Assembly (NCBI RefSeq): GCF_014202115.1
Contig: NZ_JACHFW010000016.1
Coordinates: forward strand, 1 to 64,000
Source: Catenibacillus scindens
Lineage (GTDB): Bacteria > Bacillota > Clostridia > Lachnospirales > Lachnospiraceae
Length of the DNA stretch: 64,000 nucleotides
Reading direction: 5' to 3'
Shown here: in pieces, positions 34,239 to 43,256 of the stretch
Layout: every line of letters starts with the position of its first letter
How positions within the stretch are numbered: the first letter of the stretch is position 1
Made by a program: the position numbers and the translations under genes
Notes under the pieces: generated by a model
The model's input: only the letters and a program-made list of their open reading frames with translations
The model's database searches: none
Told to the model about the DNA's origin: nothing

Positions 34239-36746
34239 ATGAATGAAAAAACAATGATCACGCCTGTCCACAATATATCACTGTATAATATTTCAAAAGA
34301 ATATACCCTAAATTTATCTGAATATGAAATTTTTATGGTTCTTCACGGGAGTATCCACATCCGAAGTGAAACCTATGAAGATAATTATGAGGCGCGGGAT
34401 CTTCTGATATTGAATCCCGGAAAGAGTTATATTATCAGTCCTCTGGAGGAAAATCTTGTTCTTTCTCTGGCTTTTGAGAAGCACTTTATCCATGAAGTCA
34501 TCGGAAATAATCATCAGATCTTCTGCGACTCCAGGGAAGCTTTCCAGAAGGACTATGAGCCCATGCGTAATCTTGTGGCTTCCATTGTCTCCGCTTATTT
34601 TGACAACGCGGAGGGGAATAAGCTGACGATCTATTCCATGATCTTTTCTCTTCTGGCAATGATCCAGAAAAATTTCACCGCCAGCACTATTAATCTCTCA
34701 GATACTTCTGAGAACAGCAAACATTTATCCCGTATTCAGGAGATCATCAGCTATGTGGATGAGAATTACCCGTCGGTCATTACTCTCGCCTCCCTCGCCG
34801 AACATTTATATTTGTCTCCCCAATATCTGTCAAAATTTATAAAACAGCATTTTCATAAAACCTTTTACGAATATTTGAATCAGGTGCGCATTGAACATGC
34901 ACTGTCAGAAATCCAGTATACGGACACATCCATCACTAAGATTGCCTTTAACTGCGGTTTTCCCAATCTGACGGCATTTAATAAAATATTTAAAGAATTT
35001 TATCACACAACGCCGAGCAGCTACCGCAAAGAATTTCGCCAGTCTGCAGGTAAACAGCAGCTTCAGCATGAGGGGCCGATGGACGAGGATATCTCCACCC
35101 AAAATATTGAAAATGTCAGAGCCTATCTCTCAGATTTGTCCCTGAAGGGGAGCCAGAATGACAACAAAAGTCCTGGGGCTGATACAAACCACTATGTGAT
35201 CTCCGCCAACATGACGGAATCTGTGCCGCAAAACAACCCATTTACCCGGATTATTAATGCCGGATACGCTGTGAATATGCTATCCTTCAGTTTTCTTGAA
35301 CAATTGGAAAGCACTTTTAAATCTGTTGATTTTACATACATCCGTTTTATCGGAATTTTGGATGACGATATTCTCCCAGAGGTGGAAGGGGACAAGACTT
35401 CTGGATATAATTTCCATCTAGTTGACATGATTTTAGACTTTTTATTTGAACGGGGAAAAATCCCTTTTCTTGAGCTGAGCAGCAAGCCCCGTAAAACAAC
35501 CATCGCCACAACCCGCACAGGATTCCTCACTAATTCCGGCAATTTTAAAGAAAAAATTTTTCCGCCATCCCATTTTCAGAAGCTGGATATGCTTATCCGG
35601 CATTGTATTAACCGCTACGGCCTAAGCTTTGTATCCTCATGGTATTTTGAGGTGTGGGCCGCCCATTCGGACTATCTGGAATACGACGAGAGCGGCGTGG
35701 AATACGCCCAGCGCTTTAAAAAGATCCACACCATCCTATCCGCCCACCTCCCGGTACTCCACTTAGGCGGCCCGGGGTTTAACACAAGCGCCCCCTTACC
35801 CGTCCTTCACAATTTTATCCAGGAAGTCAACCGTGAAAAACTGTCTTTTTCTTTTTTGTCCCTTTACCTTTATCCATACAAGGTCACTGCCTCCAATCTT
35901 CTGAAACAGAAAGATGATTATGTGATCCTGTCAGCAGACAAAGACATATTTTCAAAAAAACTGAGTTTCATTAAAAGCAGCCTGTCCAGCTTTTACCGCC
36001 AGCTCCCGCCTGTTATTGTGACGGAATTCAATTCGGATCTTGCGGGGCAAAATCATATTAATGACTCCTGCTTCCAGTCCGCTTTTATATGCCGGAATTT
36101 TTTAAAGCTGAAAAACGACGTGGATATGATGGCTTACTGGCTTCTCAGTGATCTCACGGAAGAATATATGGATTTTTCTTCCACCAAAAAAGGAGGTATC
36201 GGTCTTTTCAATGAACAGGGACAAAAAAAACCCGCCTTTTTCGCCTACGAGTTTTTAAACCAGCTTGGAAATGCTGTGATCTGCGAGGGCGATAATTATA
36301 TTGTGACAATGTCCTCCACAAACCACTATCAGATCCTTGCATTCAATTACGCCCATGTGAGCAAGTATTACTGTCTCAGCCATTCAGATAAAGTCAATGT
36401 CCAAGATACTTACTCAATTTTTGACCCTGTCTCCCCGGTCAACATGACCTTTCAGCTTTACAATCTTGAGGCCGGACAGTACAAAATCAAACGCCATGTT
36501 CTGGACAGAGATCACGGAAGCCTCCTGGACACAATGGCCCATATGTGGTTCCAAGGAAATCTCAGTTTTGAGCGTCTCAGCTACAATATAAGCAATCTAT
36601 CCCCGGAAGAGCAGGAATACTTTTCCATGGCGTGTATTCCTTCCCAGAGTATCTTTTATAAAAACTCCGACGGCTCCCTCACGTTAAACTGTAAAGTCAG
36701 TGCCCATGAGGTGATCTTTTATGACATCTCACTCCAGCTTCAGTGA
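34239..36746 (+). CDS. AraC-family regulator fused to a GH39-like domain (acid/base glutamate lost)
   Basis: 835 residues, paralogue of the preceding gene with the same order: cupin-like domain, AraC HTH (about 168-267, 'ITLASLAEHLYLSPQYLSKFI' and 'SITKIAFNCGFPNLTAFNKIF'), GH39-like region. The nucleophile Glu596 in IVTEFNSD is kept, but the acid/base position is Ala475 in FEVWAAHSD where the paralogue has Glu. It should therefore be a sensor, not an enzyme. It probably co-regulates the importer, perhaps as a heteromer or with a different ligand. Confidence 0.85.
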   Translation: MNEKTMITPVHNISLYNISKEYTLNLSEYEIFMVLHGSIHIRSETYEDNYEARDLLILNPGKSYIISPLEENLVLSLAFEKHFIHEVIGNNHQIFCDSREAFQKDYEPMRNLVASIVSAYFDNAEGNKLTIYSMIFSLLAMIQKNFTASTINLSDTSENSKHLSRIQEIISYVDENYPSVITLASLAEHLYLSPQYLSKFIKQHFHKTFYEYLNQVRIEHALSEIQYTDTSITKIAFNCGFPNLTAFNKIFKEFYHTTPSSYRKEFRQSAGKQQLQHEGPMDEDISTQNIENVRAYLSDLSLKGSQNDNKSPGADTNHYVISANMTESVPQNNPFTRIINAGYAVNMLSFSFLEQLESTFKSVDFTYIRFIGILDDDILPEVEGDKTSGYNFHLVDMILDFLFERGKIPFLELSSKPRKTTIATTRTGFLTNSGNFKEKIFPPSHFQKLDMLIRHCINRYGLSFVSSWYFEVWAAHSDYLEYDESGVEYAQRFKKIHTILSAHLPVLHLGGPGFNTSAPLPVLHNFIQEVNREKLSFSFLSLYLYPYKVTASNLLKQKDDYVILSADKDIFSKKLSFIKSSLSSFYRQLPPVIVTEFNSDLAGQNHINDSCFQSAFICRNFLKLKNDVDMMAYWLLSDLTEEYMDFSSTKKGGIGLFNEQGQKKPAFFAYEFLNQLGNAVICEGDNYIVTMSSTNHYQILAFNYAHVSKYYCLSHSDKVNVQDTYSIFDPVSPVNMTFQLYNLEAGQYKIKRHVLDRDHGSLLDTMAHMWFQGNLSFERLSYNISNLSPEEQEYFSMACIPSQSIFYKNSDGSLTLNCKVSAHEVIFYDISLQLQ

Positions 36747-36760
36747 TTTTGCCATAAAGA

Positions 36761-36790
36761 AGCCCCTCACTCACCGTGAGGGGCTTTGCA
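36761..36790 (+). terminator. Terminator after the AraC-GH39 pair
   Basis: Stem AGCCCCTCAC / GTGAGGGGCT (36761-36785) with TTTG after it on the plus strand. On the minus strand it is followed by TCTTTATGG, so it may serve the convergent NuoF-like gene too. Confidence 0.75.
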
Positions 36791-36845
36791 TCAAAGAAGT
36801 TCTTTATGCTGTTTTACTGGTGCTGCCCCAAGGCCGCGCTTTTTA

Positions 36846-38033
36846 TCAGCGGAATCTTCCCACACGGGTCAGACGTTTTGGAAGTTTCGGTTTTACGCTG
36901 CCAACAACAACAATGGCGTCCTCCTCGCACACTTCCATACATTTACCGCATTTTTCACACATATCGTTATCAATCATATGAATATAACCGGCTTTGCCTT
37001 CAATAGCGTCCTCCGGGCACACATCGGCACATTCCTCGCATCCGGTACACTTATCCGGAAGGATGGCCAGTGTCATGAAGCTCTTGCATACGCCGGCCTC
37101 ACATTTCTTACGTTTAATATGGCCCTCGATCTCATCGCCCATCACTTCGAAGGCAGATTTGACAATGTTGACCATATGCTGTCCAAACTGACAGAAAGCT
37201 CCCCAGCCGATCGTGTCGGCCAGATCTTTGAGCAAAGCCACATCAGTAACTTTGGCTTTTCCCACTGTAATCTCATTGAAGATGGTGTGGAACTGATATG
37301 TACCTTCACGGCAAAGAGGACATTTACCGCAGGAATCCTCCCTCGCGCTTTCCATGAGCGTCTTTGTAAAGTCCGCCCCACAGTAAGTCTGGTCAAGGAC
37401 TTCCACGCCGCCGGTGAAAATATCGCTTCCTTTTTCCATAATTGTGGTGTCCAGAGCGTCCGGAGCGATAAAACGTCCAAGCTCGCCGCCCACAAGGACA
37501 GCCTTCACTGTGGAACCTTCTTTAACGCCGCCGGCCATGGCGATAATATCTGACAGGCTGGCGCCGTAGGGCGCCTCCACAAAGGCCGGCGCAGCAACAG
37601 CGCCGCTGACGTAGAGAAGCTTCTTATCTTCTGTTCCCTGGGCTTTTCTCAAAACATCTTCAGCGTTCTCAATGATCTTTGCCACATTCTCGTAACCGCG
37701 GAAAGTTTCCTGGTCTTCTTCAAAATAGGGACGGATGATCTTTCCGTTAAATACGCTGATGAGAGCCGTCTTATCCCGGCATACCGGGCTGTCGTCTCCG
37801 GTGACAACTTCCACCCCGGCGTCCTTTGCCAGAGGTTTTACCTGTTCCACTGCTGCTTCATAAGCGGCAGGTATATACATATAAATCTTATCAGCGTCGG
37901 CCGCGGTCCCCGCTTCCTTCACCGCATCCACGAGAGCCTGGGCATTTTTCTCCACAAGCTCGCGGTTGATCTGGGCACGGCGGTCATCACCGGCTGCTGA
38001 ACATATGAAAATCGTCTGTTTTGCTTTATCCAT
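36846..38033 (-). CDS. NuoF-like iron-sulfur protein lacking the FMN/NADH site, with two ferredoxin clusters
   Basis: 395 residues from the ATG at 38033; the ATG four codons earlier is inside the ribosome site. It resembles the 51 kDa NADH-dehydrogenase subunit (NuoF/HndC type) but the N-terminal FMN/NADH half is degenerate: residues 82-105 ('SPVCRDKTALISVFNGKIIRP') retain only the tail of that domain and no GRGGxG loop is seen. An SLBB domain (about 140-195), a [4Fe-4S] motif Cys235, Cys238, Cys241 with Cys281, and two 2[4Fe-4S] ferredoxin motifs (329-339, 359-369) follow. It would relay electrons to or from its partner, the fusion protein 23 bases upstream. Confidence 0.8.
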   Translation of the reverse strand: MDKAKQTIFICSAAGDDRRAQINRELVEKNAQALVDAVKEAGTAADADKIYMYIPAAYEAAVEQVKPLAKDAGVEVVTGDDSPVCRDKTALISVFNGKIIRPYFEEDQETFRGYENVAKIIENAEDVLRKAQGTEDKKLLYVSGAVAAPAFVEAPYGASLSDIIAMAGGVKEGSTVKAVLVGGELGRFIAPDALDTTIMEKGSDIFTGGVEVLDQTYCGADFTKTLMESAREDSCGKCPLCREGTYQFHTIFNEITVGKAKVTDVALLKDLADTIGWGAFCQFGQHMVNIVKSAFEVMGDEIEGHIKRKKCEAGVCKSFMTLAILPDKCTGCEECADVCPEDAIEGKAGYIHMIDNDMCEKCGKCMEVCEEDAIVVVGSVKPKLPKRLTRVGRFR

Positions 38034-38056
38034 TCCAGTTTCCATCCTTTCCCGAA

Positions 38057-40165
38057 TCAGTTGATTGGATAATCACTCCAGAATTTCTGCGGAGCAAGCT
38101 GCAGGCGCAGGTCGCACTGGAGACAACGTGTTGCTTCACAATGGGCGGTTTCTTCATTTAAGCCAAGGTCATTTAAGGCGAATCCCGGACAACGCTTGTC
38201 ATCGTCAATGAAATCGTCTTTCTGGCGCTCAATGTAAGCAAAGTCTTTAATCGTTCCAATCCACGGATTTGCGTCCTGATCCGGAGCAAGTTTCTCTTCA
38301 ATATTGCCGTCGCCGCCAAGATATTTATCCATAGCACTGACAGCTTTCCGTGTCTCAGCGATAGCCCCGATCACAGAGGCAGTACCGGTAACAACGTCGC
38401 CGGCGGCAAATACGCCCTCGCTGCTTGTCATATAGTTCTCATCCACAACAATGCGGTTGCCTCTGCCAAGTTCTACACCGAAGGAACCGTCAAGGGCAGG
38501 ACTCTGGCCTGTGGCAAAAATAACTGTATCGCAATTGATCACATGCTCGGAATTTTCTTCTTTCTCAATGATAGCACGGCGGTTTTCATCAAATGTAAAG
38601 GACTTCACATTGGAAAATTCCACGCCGGACACTTTGCCATTTTCAGAGAGAATGCGGTTGAATGTCTGTGCCGGATGTACATGCACACCGTCTTTTTCAA
38701 CCTCAGCCAGCTCGTCTTTAGCCGCAGGCATAGTCTCACGGCTCTCAAGGCAGGCCATATGTACCTCTTCCGCACCAAGCCGTCTTGCCACGCCGGCGCA
38801 GTCGCAGGCCACGTTGCCGCCGCCAAGAACTACTACGCGGCGTCCCAGCTTGATCTCCTCATGGAGTGAAGCTTTCTCAAGAAATTCTACATTCACAAGA
38901 ACATCTTCAAGATCGTTGCCCTCGATCGGAAGACGTGTGCCTTTATGTGTTCCCACGCCCACAAATACTGCATCAAAGCCCTGGGCTTTCAGGGAATCCA
39001 CAGAATCCACTTTATGATTTAACTCAATGTTTACGCCAATCTCACGGATATTATTGACTTCTTCTTCAATAACATCACGGGGCAGACGGTACTCAGGAAT
39101 ACCAAAGCGGGGGGTTCCGCCGGCAAATTTTTTCTCCTCGAATACAGTAACGTCATGGCCCAGCTTTTTAAGATAATACGCGGCTGTAAGTCCGGCAGGG
39201 CCCGCGCCTACAACAGCGACTTTCTTGCCGGTGGCAGGCTTCATAAAGCCTTTCTTCTTCCACTCGTCATCGGCATGTTCGCAGGCATAGCGCTTAATAT
39301 TACGGATGGAAACGGATTCATTTAAGAAACGGCGTTTACATTCAAGCTCACAAAAATGGCTGCAGATATAGCCAAGGATCTTTGGAAGAGGCGCTTTCTC
39401 GCGGACAACTTCCGCTGCGGCGGAGTAATTTCCTTCTTTGAGGAAACGGATATATTTGGGAACGTTAATATGCGCAGGACAGCCCACCTGACATGGAATG
39501 AGGGATTCCTGGCGGGGCAGATCTGTATTAAACACACCGATCTGATCCCGGATGGAACCTGTAGGACATACCTCTACACATGCGCCGCAGAAACGGCAGT
39601 CGGAATTTTCCATAGAATCGCCGTTGATCACAACGCGAAGCTGGCCGTTGACTTTCTTAAATACAAGGGCGCCCACACCGCGAACTTCCTCGCAGACACG
39701 GACACAGCGTCCGCACAGAACGCAGCGGTACATCTCATGGAGCATAAGCTTATTCCGGTTATCAGCAGCAACATTGTTTGCGCGGTGACGCACGCCGCTG
39801 CCGGAAATACCTACATACTGAGAAAGTGCCTGAAGCTGACATTTAAGATATTTAGGACAGCCTACGCATTCCTCCGGATGGGGTGTAAACATAAGCTCAA
39901 GAGACAGCTTACGCACCTTATCCGCTTTTTCTCCGTGAATCGTAACCTTCATGCCCTCCTCAGCTTTTGTGGTACATGAAGCGATAACGCCTTCACGGCC
40001 TTCAATCTCAACGGCGCACAGGCGGCAGGAGCCTGACGGGTGAAGATTATCGTGGCTGCAGATGTGAGGAATATAGATCCCGGCATCCAGCGCAGCTTCA
40101 AGAATGGTCTGACCAGGCTTGGCATATACTTCGTGCTGGTCAATGGTAAATTTGATTTTGTCCAA
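38057..40165 (-). CDS. NuoG-ferredoxin / NfnB-GltD-type FAD oxidoreductase fusion
   Basis: 702 residues from a TTG at 40165 (AGGAG eight bases upstream); a GTG three codons earlier overlaps the ribosome site. Order: [2Fe-2S] ferredoxin with Cys36, Cys47, Cys50, Cys64; a His96-Cys100-Cys103-Cys109 NuoG/hydrogenase-type cluster; 2[4Fe-4S] motifs (148-158, 190-200); a GltD-type Fer4 region (225-278); FAD loop GAGPAG (320-325); and a second Rossmann nucleotide site with LGGGNVACD. This is the module that NAD(P)H-linked oxidoreductases (HydB/NuoG partners, NfnB, GltD) use, here in one chain. It may split electrons between NAD(P)H and ferredoxin (inference). Confidence 0.85.
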   Translation of the reverse strand: MDKIKFTIDQHEVYAKPGQTILEAALDAGIYIPHICSHDNLHPSGSCRLCAVEIEGREGVIASCTTKAEEGMKVTIHGEKADKVRKLSLELMFTPHPEECVGCPKYLKCQLQALSQYVGISGSGVRHRANNVAADNRNKLMLHEMYRCVLCGRCVRVCEEVRGVGALVFKKVNGQLRVVINGDSMENSDCRFCGACVEVCPTGSIRDQIGVFNTDLPRQESLIPCQVGCPAHINVPKYIRFLKEGNYSAAAEVVREKAPLPKILGYICSHFCELECKRRFLNESVSIRNIKRYACEHADDEWKKKGFMKPATGKKVAVVGAGPAGLTAAYYLKKLGHDVTVFEEKKFAGGTPRFGIPEYRLPRDVIEEEVNNIREIGVNIELNHKVDSVDSLKAQGFDAVFVGVGTHKGTRLPIEGNDLEDVLVNVEFLEKASLHEEIKLGRRVVVLGGGNVACDCAGVARRLGAEEVHMACLESRETMPAAKDELAEVEKDGVHVHPAQTFNRILSENGKVSGVEFSNVKSFTFDENRRAIIEKEENSEHVINCDTVIFATGQSPALDGSFGVELGRGNRIVVDENYMTSSEGVFAAGDVVTGTASVIGAIAETRKAVSAMDKYLGGDGNIEEKLAPDQDANPWIGTIKDFAYIERQKDDFIDDDKRCPGFALNDLGLNEETAHCEATRCLQCDLRLQLAPQKFWSDYPIN

Positions 40166-40190
40166 TGTATTCACTCCTTCGTACTAATAA

Positions 40191-40225
40191 GGGCTTTCCA
40201 CCAACGAAACATTCGTGAAAAGCCC
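40191..40225 (-). promoter_or_regulatory. Leader hairpin of the redox operon
   Basis: Imperfect stem GGGCTTTTCAC / GTGGAAAGCCC in the transcript between the promoter and the TTG start, ending about 20 bases before the ribosome site. It could control translation; no known riboswitch fits. Confidence 0.45.
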
Positions 40226-40246
40226 ATTATTAAATAAGCTGTATTT

Positions 40247-40275
40247 ATTATACCCGATTATTTTCCCGGGTGCAA
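40247..40275 (-). promoter_or_regulatory. Promoter of the NuoG/NuoF-like operon
   Basis: Minus-strand TTGCAC (40275-40270), 17 bases, TATAAT (40252-40247), about 82 bases upstream of the TTG start. Confidence 0.75.
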
Positions 40276-40314
40276 CTCCACAATGAAAAACAAAACATAA
40301 ACCCAGATTTTGTA

Positions 40315-40479
40315 CAACAGTTCAGCCATCAGGTATGGACGGGATGATTTATGCTTGCATAAAAATCAGCCCGCCCCATTCCTGATGAGCCGAGCGCCGG
40401 ATCATGAGCAAAGGAGCGGCGTAAGCCGCGGGTCAGCGCGTTAGCGCGGCTTTGCGAATGGCGCGGGCTGAACTGTTAC
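40315..40479. mobile_element. Complete MITE-like element of the GTAACAGTTCAGCC family
   Basis: CAACAGTTCAGCCATCAG at the left and GGCTGAACTGTTAC at the right form inverted ends. GATTTTGTACAA occurs on both sides (40306-40317 and 40480-40491), so a direct repeat of at least nine bases flanks the element, which supports transposition. Inside are TTTATG-CT-TGCATAA, GCGGC-GTAA-GCCGC (40416-40429) and GCGC-GTTA-GCGC (40436-40447) hairpins. No coding sequence is present, so it must be moved in trans, if at all. Confidence 0.75.
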
Positions 40480-40538
40480 GATTTTGTACAATATGATGAG
40501 ACAAGGGTTCAAAAGGTCAGGTATATTTTTCCTCTGGC

Positions 40539-41993
40539 CTACTCCATATCCTGGACATACTCCGCCGCACTCATGGCCGCGATACGTCCGGTATTAATGG
40601 CAAAACCCATAGTATTTCCCGGAAGAAGGAACATATAGCTGTCATCGTAAATGTTGCAGGCATCTGTTCCTGCCACATAAACGCCGGGGATCTTGTGCCA
40701 GTCTTTGTCAAGGACTTCACAGTTCTCATTCATCTTAACGCCGCCTAATGTGCCGTATGCGCCCGGACGGATGCGTCCTACATAGAAAGGAGCTTTCACA
40801 ATAGGTTTCATAAATTCGCGGGGTTTGAAAAATTCAGTGTCCGCTGTATCACACATATCATTGTATTCATCCACAGTATCCAGGAATGTATCCACATCCT
40901 CCATTCCGCACCACTGGGCGATCTCTTCCAGGGTATCCGCGTAGAAAACGTCTGTGTTGTTGTTAGCCACAGCGTGTTCCACAACCTCATCAAAATGATC
41001 CAGATTATCCGGATTATGTACAAAGCTGATCACATCCGGGCCGTTTTTCTTATAGCCTTTTAATGTGGCAGAGTCAAAAATAACAAAGCCCATCATATCT
41101 TTCTGTTTGGAGATGGCATTGCCTGTAAAGGTGGTGTTTTGCATCTCTTCCTCGTTCATGAAACGCTTGCCAAGACGGTTCACCATAAGGTTTGGCTGGT
41201 TAAAAATACATGGCACCGATGGATCCAGTTCATTGGCCTGAGGCATAAAGCTGATCATCTCCATGCGCATCTGTGTGGGAGCGCCGCCAACCTCGCGGAG
41301 CATACGGATACCGTCACCTTTAAGTCCGGGGATGGCGAAGTTAAACATATTCACACCGTATTCAAAGCCGGTCTCCGCCTTGATCACCTGTGGGTTGTCC
41401 CCGGCGCCGCCTGTAGCTACAATGACTGCTTTACAGTTAATACGGATCTCCTCACCGCCTTTATCTTTGGCCATAACTGCCGCCAGCTTTCCGTCCTCCA
41501 TGACAAGCCCTGTGCCCGGTGTCTCAAGAAGTACTTCCACTCCAAGCTCAGAGGCACGGTTCATGAGAGCTTTCACCATATAGGAAGCGGCGCCCCGGCC
41601 AATGCCGTGGTCTGTCATGCAGATATGCCATGTCTGCTCGGATTTTGGAAAATAGCGGAACGCGCCGGCGAAGCGCACACCCATGTCTTCCAGCCACTCT
41701 ATAGTCTCGCCGGACATTTCAAAATAGCGGCGCACCAGGCGGGCGTCCGCCTGATAATGGGTGTACTCCATAAACATATGGAACGCCTTCTCAACGCTGA
41801 TATCTACCATCTGATTTTTCTGATACTTTGTGCCGATGCCTAAAGGCCCCATACCCATATTGGCGGCGCCTCCGGGAACAGGGGATTTCTCAAGAACGAT
41901 AACTTTCGCCCCATCTTCCGCAGCCTGGACAGCCGCGCTCAGGCCCGCGGGACCGGCAGCGACAACAACAATCTCTGTTTCCATTGTCTTCAT
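40539..41993 (-). CDS. FAD-dependent reductase of the fumarate-reductase flavoprotein family
   Basis: 484 residues, soluble (no signal peptide or cofactor-heme domain). FAD-binding N-terminus 'IVVVAAGPAGLSAAVQAAEDG', with alanine in place of the first glycine of the usual GxGxxG. The C-terminal 'FYVGRIRPGAYGTLGGVKMNENCEVLD' and 'GTDACNIYDDSYMFLLPGNTMGFAINTGRIAA' are typical of fumarate reductase / ketosteroid dehydrogenase-like enzymes that reduce activated carbon-carbon double bonds. Start is the ATG with GGAGG eight bases upstream. Its substrate is unknown. With the LysR gene and the neighbouring FeS/FAD proteins, it may receive electrons from them. Confidence 0.85.
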   Translation of the reverse strand: MKTMETEIVVVAAGPAGLSAAVQAAEDGAKVIVLEKSPVPGGAANMGMGPLGIGTKYQKNQMVDISVEKAFHMFMEYTHYQADARLVRRYFEMSGETIEWLEDMGVRFAGAFRYFPKSEQTWHICMTDHGIGRGAASYMVKALMNRASELGVEVLLETPGTGLVMEDGKLAAVMAKDKGGEEIRINCKAVIVATGGAGDNPQVIKAETGFEYGVNMFNFAIPGLKGDGIRMLREVGGAPTQMRMEMISFMPQANELDPSVPCIFNQPNLMVNRLGKRFMNEEEMQNTTFTGNAISKQKDMMGFVIFDSATLKGYKKNGPDVISFVHNPDNLDHFDEVVEHAVANNNTDVFYADTLEEIAQWCGMEDVDTFLDTVDEYNDMCDTADTEFFKPREFMKPIVKAPFYVGRIRPGAYGTLGGVKMNENCEVLDKDWHKIPGVYVAGTDACNIYDDSYMFLLPGNTMGFAINTGRIAAMSAAEYVQDME

Positions 41994-42033
41994 GTGTCAT
42001 ACCTCCACTTTGTCATTTTCACATCACACTTTG

Positions 42034-42061
42034 TTTATATTACATCCATCGACTGTGACAA
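42034..42061 (-). promoter_or_regulatory. Promoter of the flavoprotein gene
   Basis: Minus-strand TTGTCA (42061-42056), 16 bases, TATAAA (42039-42034), about 40 bases before the ATG. The palindrome of the next repeat starts only ten bases further upstream. Confidence 0.6.
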
Positions 42062-42071
42062 TTTATCTATA

Positions 42072-42168
42072 GGAAACGTCATAATAAATTTTATTATGAT
42101 GTTTCCAGCGCCGATTTTTGCTGCGAAAAGCGCAGATCTTTCCCCTCAAAAATCGTGCGCATTCCCCG
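42072..42168 (+). repeat. Palindrome-plus-stem intergenic repeat, copy 2
   Basis: A 35-base palindrome (42072-42106, arms GGAAACGTCATAATAAA and TTTATTATGATGTTTCC, one mismatch) adjoins a block with CGATTTTTG (42112-42120) and CAAAAATCG (42147-42155), able to form a second stem. Order and many bases match the minus-strand element at 8603-8712. Confidence 0.65.
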
Positions 42169-42175
42169 GAGGGTT

Positions 42176-42211
42176 TATAGTAAATGACAAATATATTTGT
42201 CGTTTACTATA
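42176..42211. promoter_or_regulatory. Uninterrupted 36-base palindrome downstream of the LysR gene
   Basis: Arms TATAGTAAATGACAAATA and TATTTGTCGTTTACTATA with one mismatch and no loop. The same right arm (TATAGTAAACGACAAAT) recurs at 43286-43302 at the end of the catalase gene, on the other side of the LysR gene. It could be a binding site for a dimeric regulator or a recombination remnant. Confidence 0.5.
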
Positions 42212-42286
42212 ATAAATAACGGTCTAAATCCATTATACTTGTTTATAATGCATAAGGCAAATAGATTTTTTTCATAACTGTAATTC

Positions 42287-43186
42287 TCAATTGTAATCAA
42301 TCTCCTGGATAATCGCCCTAAGTCCGGGGGAAGAATTTTTGCGCCGCCACACCGCGATAAGATCCGAATCATGGGTGCGGTCCGGAATGGGATAAAACCT
42401 GAGGCGGTCGTCATTTTCAAAAAGATCTTTATCGCTGTGGATGGCAATGCCGTTGCCGTTGGCGATGGAGAAGGCCAAAGAACTGATATTAGGCACGTAT
42501 TTTTTCACATTAGGCTGAAAACCGTAGGTTCGGCACAAATCGACAATGCGGTTGACGCCGCTTGGGGAGTCTGTTGGGGAGATCAGTATAAAAGGCTCAT
42601 TTTTCACGTCAGCCAGAGTCAGATCATCTCTCTGGGCGAGAGGATTGGATCTTGGCACAACAAGGCACAGACGCATCTCCTCCACACATTTCCAGTCAAT
42701 ATCGTCATTAAGCTGAAAATCAAAGTCAAAATAAAAGGTAAAAATAATATCCAGTTCCCCATTCAGAAGCTTCTCTCTTAATTCTTTAAAGCTGTAACTT
42801 TCAAAAGAAAGCATGGTCTGAGGGTATTTTTCAGAGAAACGGGCAAACACCGGCTCAATATACTTTTGTACCGCCATCGTATTGATCATTCCCACTTTGA
42901 TCTCTCCCTCATAGGAGGCGTTGGCTTTCACGGCCTCTTCTACAGAAATTTCCAGCTCGGTGATCCACTTGCGCCAGCGCCGGTTCAGTACCTCCCCCGC
43001 AGGCGTCAGACGGACCATGCGTTTATTCCTGATAAAAAGCTGAAATCCAAGCTCCTCCTCCAGAAGACTGATCTGCTTGCTTAAAGATGGCTGGGAAATA
43101 TAAAGGGACCGGGCGGCTTCTGTAAAGTTCAGCTTTTCCGCCACTGCCAGAAAGTATTCAATCTGCTGCAGATTGATTTTGTACAA
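42287..43186 (-). CDS. LysR-family transcriptional regulator
   Basis: 299 residues, the usual LysR length. The N-terminal helix-turn-helix is 'LAVAEKLNFTEAARSLYISQPSLSKQISLLEEELGFQLF' (about 12-50). An effector-binding domain with 'EIKVGMINTMAVQKYIEPVF' follows. It lies directly upstream of the flavoprotein gene and is transcribed in the same direction, so regulation of that gene is likely. Ligand unknown. Confidence 0.95.
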   Translation of the reverse strand: MYKINLQQIEYFLAVAEKLNFTEAARSLYISQPSLSKQISLLEEELGFQLFIRNKRMVRLTPAGEVLNRRWRKWITELEISVEEAVKANASYEGEIKVGMINTMAVQKYIEPVFARFSEKYPQTMLSFESYSFKELREKLLNGELDIIFTFYFDFDFQLNDDIDWKCVEEMRLCLVVPRSNPLAQRDDLTLADVKNEPFILISPTDSPSGVNRIVDLCRTYGFQPNVKKYVPNISSLAFSIANGNGIAIHSDKDLFENDDRLRFYPIPDRTHDSDLIAVWRRKNSSPGLRAIIQEIDYN

Positions 43187-43215
43187 CGTCCTTCACCCCG
43201 CTTTCACTATAATCT

Positions 43216-43244
43216 ATGGTAACATGTTTGGGAAAACCTGGCAA
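43216..43244 (-). promoter_or_regulatory. Promoter of the LysR gene
   Basis: Minus-strand TTGCCA (43244-43239), 17 bases, TACCAT (43221-43216), 30 bases before the start. Confidence 0.6.
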
Positions 43245-43256
43245 CTTTTAATTGGT

